Assembly (NCBI GenBank): GCA_026388735.1
Contig: JAPLJG010000048.1
Location: forward strand, 31,778 to 95,777
Reading direction: 5' to 3'
DNA length: 64,000 nt
DNA from: Deltaproteobacteria bacterium
GTDB taxonomy: Bacteria; Desulfobacterota; Desulfobulbia; Desulfobulbales; Desulfurivibrionaceae
Position 1 is the first letter of the stretch. Each line of letters starts with the position of its first letter. The notes beneath the pieces were generated by a model. The model saw only the letters and a program-made list of their open reading frames with translations. It did not search any database and was not told where the DNA came from. Both the position numbers and the translations under genes were made by a program. Of the stretch, positions 55,687 through 63,799 are shown piece after piece.

Positions 55687-55953
55687 ATGAGTATTTTTGA
55701 GATTGCCATGCTGATCTGCTTTGGCGCTGCCTGGCCTTTTTCCCTGTACCGGTCTTACCGGTCCAGGACCAATGCCGGGAAGAGCCTTTTTTTTCTGGGG
55801 GTGGTTTTTCTGGGGTATGTCTCCGGGATTCTGCACAAGATATTTTTCAGCCCTGATCCGGTGATCGGTCTGTATATCCTGAACGGAATCATGGTGGCTG
55901 GAGATATCTACCTGTATTTCCGAAATCGTAATTTTGACCGCCTCGCAGGATGA
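55687..55953 (+). CDS. Small three-helix membrane protein, PQ-loop/SemiSWEET-like
   Basis: The 88 residues have three hydrophobic helices at about 5-20, 33-52 and 60-78. The loop WPFSLYRSYRSRTNAGKSL after helix 1 resembles the PQ-loop of SemiSWEET-type transporters, and YILNGIMVAGDIYLYFRNR resembles their third helix. Proteins of this type are usually left as hypothetical. GGGAG precedes the ATG. It is divergent from the TAXI gene and ends 33 bases before the convergent kup stop. Confidence 0.65.
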   Translation: MSIFEIAMLICFGAAWPFSLYRSYRSRTNAGKSLFFLGVVFLGYVSGILHKIFFSPDPVIGLYILNGIMVAGDIYLYFRNRNFDRLAG

Positions 55954-55986
55954 ACGGAGGATTCAGGGCGAAGCGATTTGATGAGC

Positions 55987-57876
55987 CTACAGCTCCAGTT
56001 GGACGCCAACCTCGATGACCTGGTCTGGGGGGATGTCAAAAAACGCTGCGGCATCCATGGCGTTGCGCGCCAGAAAGAGAAAAAGGTGTGAGCGCCAGCG
56101 CCACATTTCCGGGTGTTCACCGATGGAGAGTTTTTCCCGGCCCAGGAAAAAGCTGGCCTCTTTCATTTCCAGGTTTATCCCTTTGTTACGGGCCAGGGCG
56201 AAGATGGTATCGATCTTTGGCTCTTCCATGAAACCGTAGTGAGCAATGATGCGGTAGAGGCCAGCGCCCAGTTTTTCGGCTTCTATTTTCTCGAAATTCG
56301 GAACCCGAGGGATTTCCTCGGTGCGAATATTTAGAAAAATCACGTCGGAGTGCAGAATCTTGTTGTGCTTCAGGTTGTGCATTAGCGCGGCAGGCACAAT
56401 ATCATAGCCCCGGGTCAGGAACACGGCCTGGCCGTTGATCCGCTGCGGGGGATTGCGTGTCAGCATCGCTTTGAATTCTTCCAGTTTTGGGGTAAGGCTC
56501 CGCATCTTCTTGCCAAGGATTTCCCGGCCCTGTTCCCAGGTCAGCATAATGAGAAAAAAGAACCCGCCAATGGCCAGAGCGAACCAGGCGCCATGGAAGA
56601 TCTTGCTCATGTTTGCCCCAAAGAAGGGAAGATCTATCGCAAAGAAAAGAGCGGTGAGCAGCCCGGCTGTCAGGGGGTTCCATTTCCAGCGTTTGCTGGC
56701 GACCACAAAAAAGAGGGTGGTGGTGATCAGCATGGTGGCGCTCACTGCCACGCCATATGCGGCAGCCAGTTTGCTTGACGATTGAAAGCCTAAGACAAGG
56801 CCGATGGTGCAGAGCATCAGGGCCCAGTTGACCGGACCCACATAAATCTGGCCCATGTGGGCGGACGAGGTGTGGGTGATCCGTAATCGGGGAAGGTAAC
56901 CCAGTTGAATCGCCTGGCGGGTGAGGGAAAATGACCCGGTGATCACGGCCTGGGAGGCGATGATGGTGGCAAAAGTTGCCAGGAGCACCATGGGGATTAT
57001 GGCCCAGTCTGGAACCAGGGCGTAAAAGGGGTTGGCTCCTTCTCCCGGATTGGCAAGCAGGAGGGCGCCCTGGCCAAAATAGTTCAGAACCAGGGCCGGA
57101 AAGGCGACTAAGAACCAAACCAGCTGAATGGGCCGTTTGCCGAAGTGACCCATGTCGGCATAGATTGCCTCGGCCCCTGTAACTGCCAGGAAAACAGCGC
57201 CCAGCACGATGAAGCCGTGCATCTTGTTGAAGAGGAGAAAATTGAGGCCATACCAGGGAAAGACGGCTACTAGAACCCGGGGGCAGTTCACGATCTGGGC
57301 AATGCCGAGGGCGGCAAGTACGCAGAACCAGAGGAGCATAACAGGGCCAAACAGGCGACCCACCGTGGCGGTGCCCCGTTTTTGCAGCAGAAACAGACCG
57401 GTCAGGATGATAATGGTGGATGGCAGGATATAGGGCTCAAGCAACGGGGTAATGTGTTTCACCCCTTCGACGGCGCTTAACACCGAGATGGCCGGGGTGA
57501 TCATGCCGTCGCCATACAGTAGGCAAGCGGCAAAGAGTCCGATTCTAACCAGAGCCCACTGAGGGGTGCGTGGTTTGACATTATTCTTGGGTTTGATCAG
57601 GGCGGTCAGGGCCAGGACCCCGCCCTCGCCTTCATTATCCGCCCGGAGGATGAACCCGAGGTATTTGATGCTGACAATGAGCAGCAGAGCCCAGAAGATG
57701 AGGGACAATACGCCGAGCACATTGTCGGCAGAGGCCGCGATGCCATACTCGCCGTAAAAACATTCCTGCATGGTGTAGAGGGGACTGGTGCCGATATCGC
57801 CAAAGACAACGCCCAGAGCTGCCAGCGATAGGGCTGTAAGTTGTTTGCCGCGTATTTCCTTGGGGGGGATGCTCAT
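55987..57876 (-). CDS. kup: Kup-type potassium uptake permease
   Basis: The 629-residue protein has about twelve membrane helices and a cytoplasmic C-terminal domain after about residue 455. Signatures are ALGVVFGDIGTSPLYTMQEC at the N terminus, KYLGFILRADNEGEGGVLAL, YGDGMITPAISVLSAVEG and GAEAIYADMGHFGKRPI. It imports K+ with H+. No c-di-AMP riboswitch is visible before it, unlike the KimA-like gene at 3922. Confidence 0.95.
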   Translation of the reverse strand: MSIPPKEIRGKQLTALSLAALGVVFGDIGTSPLYTMQECFYGEYGIAASADNVLGVLSLIFWALLLIVSIKYLGFILRADNEGEGGVLALTALIKPKNNVKPRTPQWALVRIGLFAACLLYGDGMITPAISVLSAVEGVKHITPLLEPYILPSTIIILTGLFLLQKRGTATVGRLFGPVMLLWFCVLAALGIAQIVNCPRVLVAVFPWYGLNFLLFNKMHGFIVLGAVFLAVTGAEAIYADMGHFGKRPIQLVWFLVAFPALVLNYFGQGALLLANPGEGANPFYALVPDWAIIPMVLLATFATIIASQAVITGSFSLTRQAIQLGYLPRLRITHTSSAHMGQIYVGPVNWALMLCTIGLVLGFQSSSKLAAAYGVAVSATMLITTTLFFVVASKRWKWNPLTAGLLTALFFAIDLPFFGANMSKIFHGAWFALAIGGFFFLIMLTWEQGREILGKKMRSLTPKLEEFKAMLTRNPPQRINGQAVFLTRGYDIVPAALMHNLKHNKILHSDVIFLNIRTEEIPRVPNFEKIEAEKLGAGLYRIIAHYGFMEEPKIDTIFALARNKGINLEMKEASFFLGREKLSIGEHPEMWRWRSHLFLFLARNAMDAAAFFDIPPDQVIEVGVQLEL

Positions 57877-58066
57877 GCCGCATTATTCCTTTGCTTGTCA
57901 ATAAAACTGTACTATTGGCGGTTGCTTGTAAAAGAGCAATGAAAAAAACTCCGTTTTAGCCTTCTGGCTTTGCGCTATGCCTCGGCGGTGTTCAATGCTA
58001 TGCTGTGGAATCGTCGCACGTTTTTCTATTATGCAGAACCGGAGCGGAAAAGAGGAGTTACAGTCC

Positions 58067-58774
58067 ATGCCCGAAGGATACACAGCCATTTTTGCTCTCT
58101 TTGCCCTTGTGGCAATAATTACTTTTTTTCTGATCAGGGTGGGCAGGTCCAGGGAGCTGCTTGATGAAGAAAGGGATGGAGGCAAGATGGGATTGTTCGG
58201 AGGATTTCGCCATCAGGACGATTTTTTTGTGGTCGATGCAACCGGCAAAACTATTCTCATGCAGGCTGCTGCCCAGGGTTTTGAGGAAGGGATCGATCAT
58301 GTTCTGGTCAAGGCAAGTGTTGAAGCGGTCAACTCTGCTACAGATGACGGCACCACCGCACTCCATTGCGCTATCGCCCCAGGCAATCCGGCCATTGTCT
58401 CCAGATTGTTGGACTTTGGCGCGCAGCCCAATGTTGCCGACCATGACGGCAGGACACCGCTCTGGCTGGCGGTTCACAAGGAAGATGCCAGGATCGCCGC
58501 GCTCCTTCTTGATTACAAGGCGGATCCGAATTGTCGGGTGGGAAAAAACCGGCTGACGCCGCTCATGGCGGCGGCCAAAAATGGACGGATTGAGGTGGTC
58601 AATTTGCTTCTTGATCGGGGCGCGGACCCCAGGCTCGTTGCGGAAGATGGTAGAACCGCAGCCCAATTTGCCAGGGAAAATTTCAAGGTGAACATGGTTG
58701 ATCTGGTCGCGCACAACCAGAAGCTTGCTAAAATGGTATTGCGGCTTGAAGCCGGGTTAAAACCCCGGGGTTGA
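58067..58774 (+). CDS. Membrane-anchored ankyrin-repeat protein
   Basis: From ATG 58067 (GAGGAG nine bases upstream) the protein has 235 residues. One hydrophobic segment at about 5-25 is an uncleaved anchor or signal. About four ankyrin repeats follow from residue 60, such as DGTTALHCAIAPGNPAIVSR, DGRTPLWLAVHKEDARIAAL and NRLTPLMAAAKNGRIEVVN. Repeats of this kind bind other proteins; the partner is unknown. It is divergent from kup across 190 bases. Confidence 0.88.
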   Translation: MPEGYTAIFALFALVAIITFFLIRVGRSRELLDEERDGGKMGLFGGFRHQDDFFVVDATGKTILMQAAAQGFEEGIDHVLVKASVEAVNSATDDGTTALHCAIAPGNPAIVSRLLDFGAQPNVADHDGRTPLWLAVHKEDARIAALLLDYKADPNCRVGKNRLTPLMAAAKNGRIEVVNLLLDRGADPRLVAEDGRTAAQFARENFKVNMVDLVAHNQKLAKMVLRLEAGLKPRG

Positions 58775-59143
58775 ATGCCCTCAGTCCAGCCAAATTTTAG
58801 GGGCATGCTGGCTTGTTCCGCTTTTCGTGAAGCTCCTGTTCTGGCAGTTCTTGCTAAGGCAAAGAAATTTGCTCCTCTTCCTTGTTGGTTTTTTTGGTAA
58901 GCTACCCGTGATTTTATGGTGACAGATTGGGGCCGCATTAGTCGAGCTTTGCTCGGTGCTTCGGACTGGTGTTTTGTGGGTAAGGTGGAAGGAATATTAC
59001 CGCTTGACAAAGGTTAAGCTTTCTCTTATTTAGGAAATAAGTTTTTTAGTTATATTCTTAATCTCTTGTTGTTGGCGTCGACCGGTGGGCTCCGGTGGGT
59101 AATATGATGAAAATTACGGTCCATGGTTCGGAAGGTGGTGGGA
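58775..59143. other. Gene-free stretch before the membrane ferredoxin
   Basis: No conserved frame is seen in these 369 bases. Near the 3' end TTGACA at 59004-59009 is a perfect -35, but the best -10 after 17 bases is only TATTTA (59027-59032), so a promoter for the next gene is possible, not certain. The second half is AT-rich. Confidence 0.4.
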
Positions 59144-59833
59144 ATGAAAGAAAAAAAGAATCGTAAATATTGGCAGATTGCCCTTGCGCCTCTTGTCCCT
59201 CTTGTGGTGGTTGGGGGATATTTCTGGCCGTATCTGGGGTATATTGTGCTGGCCATGCTGATTTTTATGCTGATACTTGCGCCGTTTCGTGGGCGTTTTT
59301 ATTGTGGATGGTTTTGTGCCATGGGTGCGTTTTTTGAGCGGATTCTGTCGATGGTCAGCCGTAAGAGGAAAATGCTGCCCCTTTTTAAGGAAGGATGGTT
59401 CAAGTGGTCCATTTTTGTGCTTATGATGGGTTTGCTGACGTCCCGGCTGGTTCTGGCCAACGGTGATCTCAGAAAAATCGGGGCGGCTTTTGTGATGATG
59501 TGGACCATCTCCACGGGAATGGCTATAGGGATTGGCTTGGTTTGGAAGCCGAGGTCATGGTGCAGTATCTGCCCCATGGCCCTTTTTCAGGGGCTGATTG
59601 CTCCTCGGGCCTATCAGCTCCAGATCAGTGAGAGCTGCCGGGAGTGTGGGCTGTGCGCAAAGGTTTGTCCCATTGAGACCAATCCCGGCAGTATGCGGAG
59701 TATCGGTGTCGTAAAAAGCTCCGACTGTATGCGCTGCGGCAACTGTGTGGTCAATTGTCCTGGCAAGGCTCTTTCGTTTGCCGGGCAACGTCAGGTATCC
59801 TGTGTAACCGTCGAAATCTCGGCTGAAAAATAG
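59144..59833 (+). CDS. NapH/CcoG-like membrane polyferredoxin
   Basis: From ATG 59144 (preceded by AAGGTGG) the 229 residues form about four membrane helices with two membrane-edge Cys motifs, RFYCGWFCAMGAFFE and SWCSICPMALFQG. Two 4Fe-4S sites follow, ESCRECGLCAKVCPIE and DCMRCGNCVVNCPGKA. The arrangement is that of NapH/NosR-type electron-transfer proteins at the inner membrane. No partner oxidoreductase is adjacent. ATG 59123 is an alternative start. Confidence 0.87.
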   Translation: MKEKKNRKYWQIALAPLVPLVVVGGYFWPYLGYIVLAMLIFMLILAPFRGRFYCGWFCAMGAFFERILSMVSRKRKMLPLFKEGWFKWSIFVLMMGLLTSRLVLANGDLRKIGAAFVMMWTISTGMAIGIGLVWKPRSWCSICPMALFQGLIAPRAYQLQISESCRECGLCAKVCPIETNPGSMRSIGVVKSSDCMRCGNCVVNCPGKALSFAGQRQVSCVTVEISAEK

Positions 59834-59855
59834 TTTTTTGGTTATTTACCCGTTT

Positions 59856-60728
59856 TTAAAAATAATATGCCTTGATGCTGCGGGGGGCAGTATAAAAGTT
59901 AAGACTTAACACGTTCTGCTTGTTTATGTTTTTGGCCTGGACAAGGGCAAAGGATTTCGCCTCGGTCAGAACCTTCATGGAGGTGAAGTTGATGGCCTCT
60001 TCCGCCAAGTCCACATCGGCGGTGGTCGATGCGGCGGAAAGCAGGTTGGTACCCGTGGTGGCCAGGTTGTTGATGGTGGAGGCAAGCTGATTCTGGGTGG
60101 AGCCGATATCGGCTCGGGAGGCATCAATTTGCCCCAGGGCTGCATCGGCAATCTTGATCGCGGTCTGGGCGCTTTCCTGGCTCAGAACATTGACCTCGGA
60201 GAGTTTGCCCAGGGTTGGGCTGCCAAGTTTGTCTGCTGTGGCCGCAGTGATGGAGAGCTTGGTGGTTTCGCCGCTGTTCGTGCCCGTTTGCACCTCTTTA
60301 CCGGTGAAGGTGCCGGAGAGCAACGGTTGCCCATTATAGGTCGTCTCTTGGGCGATTTTGTCCAGCTGGGCCAGAGAGTTGTTGATATCGCTCTGGAGAG
60401 CCTGACGGGTTTGGGTGTTTTGGCTGGCGTTTGCCGCCTGAAGCGCTTTTTCGCGAATGGATTGCACCAAGGCTGCCGACTGGCCCAGGGCGCTGTCTGC
60501 CACCTGGGCCATGGAGATGGCATCGTTGGCATTGCGTAGCGCCTGTCCCGTTCCTCGGGCCTGACTGAGTAGGCTGTCGGCGATGGTCATTCCGGCGGCA
60601 TCGTCCGCCGCCTTGTTGATCCGCCGTCCGGAAGCGATTTTTTCCAGGGATGAGGCGAGATTTTTCTGGCTGCTCCCCAGTTGGCTTACGGCTAAAGAGA
60701 TGCTGTTGTTGTTGATCGTGATAGCCAT
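59856..60728 (-). CDS. fliC: Flagellin with unusual C-terminal tail
   Basis: The 290 residues have the flagellin N-terminal domain (NNNSISLAVSQLGSSQKNLA, KIASGRRINKAADDAAGMTI, and ANDAISMAQVADSALGQ) and most of the C-terminal domain (DVDLAEEAINFTSMKVLTEA, then NINKQNVLSL). The middle is short, as in minimal flagellins. The usual ending after VLSLL is replaced by NFYTAPRSIKAYYF, a 14-residue extension that looks like read-on after a small indel. No other flagellar genes are nearby. AAGGAGGT precedes the ATG. Confidence 0.87.
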   Translation of the reverse strand: MAITINNNSISLAVSQLGSSQKNLASSLEKIASGRRINKAADDAAGMTIADSLLSQARGTGQALRNANDAISMAQVADSALGQSAALVQSIREKALQAANASQNTQTRQALQSDINNSLAQLDKIAQETTYNGQPLLSGTFTGKEVQTGTNSGETTKLSITAATADKLGSPTLGKLSEVNVLSQESAQTAIKIADAALGQIDASRADIGSTQNQLASTINNLATTGTNLLSAASTTADVDLAEEAINFTSMKVLTEAKSFALVQAKNINKQNVLSLNFYTAPRSIKAYYF

Positions 60729-60752
60729 GGCAGATACCTCCTTGTATACCCC

Positions 60753-60782
60753 ATACTATGCGGATTTGCCGCTGGAAGTCAA
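60753..60782 (-). promoter_or_regulatory. Candidate sigma-70-type promoter for flagellin
   Basis: On the minus strand TTGACT (60782-60777) is followed after 18 bases by TAGTAT (60758-60753), placing transcription start about 20 bases before ATG 60728. No sigma-28 or sigma-54 site was seen in the same interval, which is unusual for flagellin. Confidence 0.4.
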
Positions 60783-60871
60783 TGGGGAATATGGGAATAA
60801 ATCCGTGAACTTGAGGAGATGCGTGTTGCCAGCCGCCCGGAGAGCTTGATGCCAGGTGAAACAAAACGGCT

Positions 60872-61021
60872 TTAGTCCGCTTCTGTATCTGTTGGCTGAT
60901 CTGTTTCGGATTCTGCCGGGAGTTCCTTTTTTTCCTGCAACATTTGCTTCTTTTCTTCCTTCTTTTTTTTCTTTGCCAGTTCTCGCTGCCTTTTTTCGTA
61001 TTGATAGTTCGGTTTTGCCAT
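60872..61021 (-). CDS. 49-residue Lys/Glu-rich small protein
   Basis: ATG 61021 opens MAKPNYQYEKRQRELAKKKK and the frame ends with an acidic tail at TAA 60872-60874. The N-terminal pattern AKPNYQYEKRQRELAKKKKKE recurs, to my memory, in short hypothetical proteins of delta- and gammaproteobacteria, which supports a real gene. AGGTGG stands five to six bases before the start. The middle is a predicted single charged helix. The function is unknown; nucleic-acid binding is possible from the charge. Confidence 0.75.
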   Translation of the reverse strand: MAKPNYQYEKRQRELAKKKKKEEKKQMLQEKKELPAESETDQPTDTEAD

Positions 61022-61063
61022 CTTGCCACCTTTTTGGGTAGAGGGTTAATCTGTACTAAACAT

Positions 61064-62023
61064 TCAGGGGTTCACCGCCCGGAGAAATACCCGCAGGGGA
61101 GCCGGGTAGCCCTCCACGGTCCGGGTCGGGTTGTGTGGATCGAGAAAATCCTTGTAGGATTCAAAGGTCATCCATGTTGTTTTCCGCTGTTCTTCGCTGC
61201 TCATGGGGTGGCTGCAAAAAATCTCCACCTCGGTAAAGCCGGTGCGCATAAGCCAGTTGCGCAGGCAACTGGCCGTGGGCACGAAATAGGTGCCCGGCAC
61301 CTTGGCATAGCGCTCCTCCGGGAAAAGGGCCATGGGTTCTTCACCTGGAATGGCCTGGGATTCTATAATCAAAACCCCGCCTGGCTGCAAGGCCGCCCGG
61401 ATCTCCCGCAGCATCTCCACCGGCGAGATGCGATGGTAAATGATGCCCATGAGAAATACCACATCAAAACAGGACGGGAACAAGGGGATATCCTCCACCC
61501 CCATCAATTCAATGAACAACTCGTCGGCTCCGGCCAGGTGGCGGAGGGTCTTGAAACAGTAATAATGCTGGAGAAAGGGCTCCAGTCCGACAACGCAGCG
61601 CGGCTTGTGCGGCAGCATGCGAAACATGTAGTAGCCGTTGTTGCAGCCCAGGTCGGCCACCACCTTGCCGGTGAGGTCGGGCAGTGCGGGCAGCAACCGG
61701 TTCCACTTGCGCCAGCTTTGCCATTCCGCATCGACTGCAACCCCGAATACATTGTATGGCCCCTTGCGCCATGGCATGAAACTTCGCATGACCTCATGCA
61801 CCAAGTGGCGGTCCGCTTCGTTCAGTTCATCGGCTAAGCCGATGGTTACCGTATCTTTGCTGAAATCGGTGAACTGCGCCTGCAGATGGTGTAAGGCCTC
61901 GTAGGGCTCGCGGAAACGGAGAAAGCCTTTCTTGGGCTGGGCCAGCCGGGTAGCCGTCTCTTCCCGCCGGGTACGGATGGCATCCTTGTTGGCGGTTTTC
62001 AGCAGGTCAAGATAATCGCGCAT
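61064..62023 (-). CDS. cmoB: tRNA uridine-34 carboxymethyltransferase CmoB
   Basis: The 319-residue enzyme has RKGPYNVFGVAVDAEWQSW, WNRLLPALPDLTGKVVADLG and the AdoMet site DLGCNNGYYMFRMLPHKP. DVVFLMGIIYHRISPVEMLR and MRTGFTEVEIFCSHPMSSEE follow. CmoB converts 5-hydroxyuridine at tRNA position 34 to the 5-oxyacetic acid form using carboxy-AdoMet. Its partner cmoA is not visible in the window. The upstream gap carries a 10-bp perfect inverted repeat. Confidence 0.94.
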   Translation of the reverse strand: MRDYLDLLKTANKDAIRTRREETATRLAQPKKGFLRFREPYEALHHLQAQFTDFSKDTVTIGLADELNEADRHLVHEVMRSFMPWRKGPYNVFGVAVDAEWQSWRKWNRLLPALPDLTGKVVADLGCNNGYYMFRMLPHKPRCVVGLEPFLQHYYCFKTLRHLAGADELFIELMGVEDIPLFPSCFDVVFLMGIIYHRISPVEMLREIRAALQPGGVLIIESQAIPGEEPMALFPEERYAKVPGTYFVPTASCLRNWLMRTGFTEVEIFCSHPMSSEEQRKTTWMTFESYKDFLDPHNPTRTVEGYPAPLRVFLRAVNP

Positions 62024-62049
62024 AGACGTGTCTGGGCAACAACTATTTA

Positions 62050-62080
62050 TTGTAATCGCAAAAAAAAGTCGCGATTACAA
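62050..62080. terminator. 10-bp perfect inverted repeat between yhbY and cmoB
   Basis: TTGTAATCGC (62050-62059) pairs with GCGATTACAA (62071-62080) across an 11-base loop containing an A tract. On the minus strand it lies 69 bases after the yhbY stop and just before cmoB. There is no T run after the stem, so it may be an attenuator or an mRNA-end hairpin rather than an intrinsic terminator. Confidence 0.4.
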
Positions 62081-62148
62081 CGGTTATCGCTTTGCCCCGC
62101 TGAATGTATGTCGCGGATCTGTGACTTTTTTCCCGTTTTGCAAGTCCA

Positions 62149-62475
62149 TTATTTTTTGCCGGACGGCACGTTGATTTTCTTGTCCGCCTTCAGCTCTTTG
62201 TTCTCGCGGAAGAGCAGGAAGGTCTTGCCGATGATCTGGGCGATTCGGCTTTTGGATTTTTGGGCCAGCAGTTCGGCGGCCTCCACCCTGGCGTAGGGAC
62301 AGCCGTCCTGGAGCTTGACCTTGACCAGTTCGTGCGCGGCCAGTACTTCTTCCAGCGCGGCGGTGAGATTGTCGGTAACGCCATCCTTGCCGATCATGAC
62401 CAGGGGGGAAAGATGGTGCCCCAAGCCGCGCAGGTGGCGGGCCTCTTTGCCCGTGAGATACAATTTTTTGCTCAT
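62149..62475 (-). CDS. yhbY: YhbY-family CRM-domain RNA-binding protein
   Basis: The 108 residues form one CRM domain: LTGKEARHLRGLGHHLSPLV, MIGKDGVTDNLTAALEEVL, HELVKVKLQDG, and RIAQIIGKTFLLFRE, with the basic GxxG-like loop. YhbY binds pre-50S ribosomal RNA. The C-terminal dozen residues are Lys-rich. It sits near cmoB, another translation gene. Confidence 0.94.
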   Translation of the reverse strand: MSKKLYLTGKEARHLRGLGHHLSPLVMIGKDGVTDNLTAALEEVLAAHELVKVKLQDGCPYARVEAAELLAQKSKSRIAQIIGKTFLLFRENKELKADKKINVPSGKK

Positions 62476-62537
62476 GTTTTTTTCCTAAGCCGTTGTAGTT
62501 ATGATAATATCGTCGTCCTGATATCAGAGACGGCATA

Positions 62538-62590
62538 AGGAGCCGTAACGAAATGCTCAATAGTGGAGAGGTCGTTTCGTAACGGCTCCT
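62538..62590. terminator. Large hairpin at the end of the TraB-family gene
   Basis: AGGAGCCGTAACGAAA (62538-62553) and TTTCGTAACGGCTCCT (62575-62590) are inverted with one mismatch in 16 bases around a 21-base loop. The 3' arm overlaps the stop of the TraB-family gene. It may terminate or protect the transcript; no T tract follows. It may also be one unit of an interspersed palindromic repeat. Confidence 0.5.
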
Positions 62591-63785
62591 AAAAGAGGTT
62601 GGAGATGATTTTGGAGCCGCCGATCCACATGCCGATTACGGCGCCAATGGCAGGCAGGATAAAGGCTAGAAAAAGCCGCAACAACCGGTTGCGCCACCAG
62701 CCGCGAAAGGTGGCCATGTCCTGGAGAACGGTCTCAAATTCAATGACCAGCGGCGGCCGGACCATGACCTGGATAAAGGCCGTGATATGTCCCACGCCGA
62801 GCACAGGGATCAGTATCCTGAGGGGTGCGCCAATAAAGGCGCCAAGGATGGTGAGCGGATGGGCCAGCGCCAGGCAGGCCCCGATGGCGGAGGGGGTGCC
62901 GGTTGCCAGAATCCAGAAAATCAGGTTGTCGCCAGCCACTGCCGACCCTTTTTTAATGGCAATCAGGATCAGGGCTATCACGATGATGGCGGAGAGGGTC
63001 CAGCCAACAATCTTCCAGATCGGGGGAACGGTCGGAATTTGGTTGATGGCTTCCATTTGGCCGTTGCGGTCTTCCCCAAGCGCCTCCTTAATTCCTGCCA
63101 CATGCCCGGCTCCCACCACGGCTACCAGCCGCTTGCCCTTGGCTTCTTTGATTTTTTCGGACAGATAGGTGTCCCGTTCATCGATGAGCACCCGTTTGAG
63201 CTCAGGCATGGCCTGGCCCATTTCATTGAGCAACTCGGAGAGAACATCGCTCTCTTTCAGCTCCCGCAGCTTGTCTTCGGTGATCTCTGTTTTCTCGAAC
63301 ATGCTGGTGAGGATGCTTGCCAGCATGTAGTTCTTGCGCCAGAACGAGGTGGAATTCCAGGCCCGACGCAGGGTGACCCGCACATCCCGGTCGCAGAGCG
63401 CCACGGGGATTCCGTATTTTTCCGCCTCCTGCACCGCTTCCAGCAGTTCGGTGCCCGGCTTGACCCCCATCTGGTCACCCAGCCGTTTCTGATAAGAGGC
63501 CAGGACCATGTTGATCAGCAGGGTGGAGAGCTGTTTCTTGCGGATGATCTCCCGCAGGTCGAGAAGCTCCCAGGTCTTGCGCTTGGCCAGGGCCTCGTAG
63601 CGCTTCTCGTCAAGCTCTACACAGACGCAGTCCGGCATTTCGCCGGCAATAATCTGGCGGACCAGCTCCACAGACTCCTTGGAGATATGGGCCGTGCCGA
63701 TGAGGAAAATTTCCCGGTCGCCTAACTTAAGGCAATGGACGTCCGGGGGATAATTGGGGGCGGAATTCGCCGTGGGTTCAGTCAT
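62589..63785 (-). CDS. TraB/PrgY-family membrane protein
   Basis: The 398 residues carry a TraB domain at the N terminus with FLIGTAHISKESVELVRQII, DCVCVELDEKRYEAL and VAVVGAGHVAGI, which hold the conserved GTAH, ExD and GxxH residues. From about residue 255 the protein has about four membrane helices. The family is related to GumN and Tiki metalloproteases; in Enterococcus PrgY blocks pheromone. The role in Gram-negative bacteria is not settled. It precedes yhbY on the minus strand. Confidence 0.9.
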   Translation of the reverse strand: MTEPTANSAPNYPPDVHCLKLGDREIFLIGTAHISKESVELVRQIIAGEMPDCVCVELDEKRYEALAKRKTWELLDLREIIRKKQLSTLLINMVLASYQKRLGDQMGVKPGTELLEAVQEAEKYGIPVALCDRDVRVTLRRAWNSTSFWRKNYMLASILTSMFEKTEITEDKLRELKESDVLSELLNEMGQAMPELKRVLIDERDTYLSEKIKEAKGKRLVAVVGAGHVAGIKEALGEDRNGQMEAINQIPTVPPIWKIVGWTLSAIIVIALILIAIKKGSAVAGDNLIFWILATGTPSAIGACLALAHPLTILGAFIGAPLRILIPVLGVGHITAFIQVMVRPPLVIEFETVLQDMATFRGWWRNRLLRLFLAFILPAIGAVIGMWIGGSKIISNLF

Positions 63786-63799
63786 GTTTTCAGGTCACA

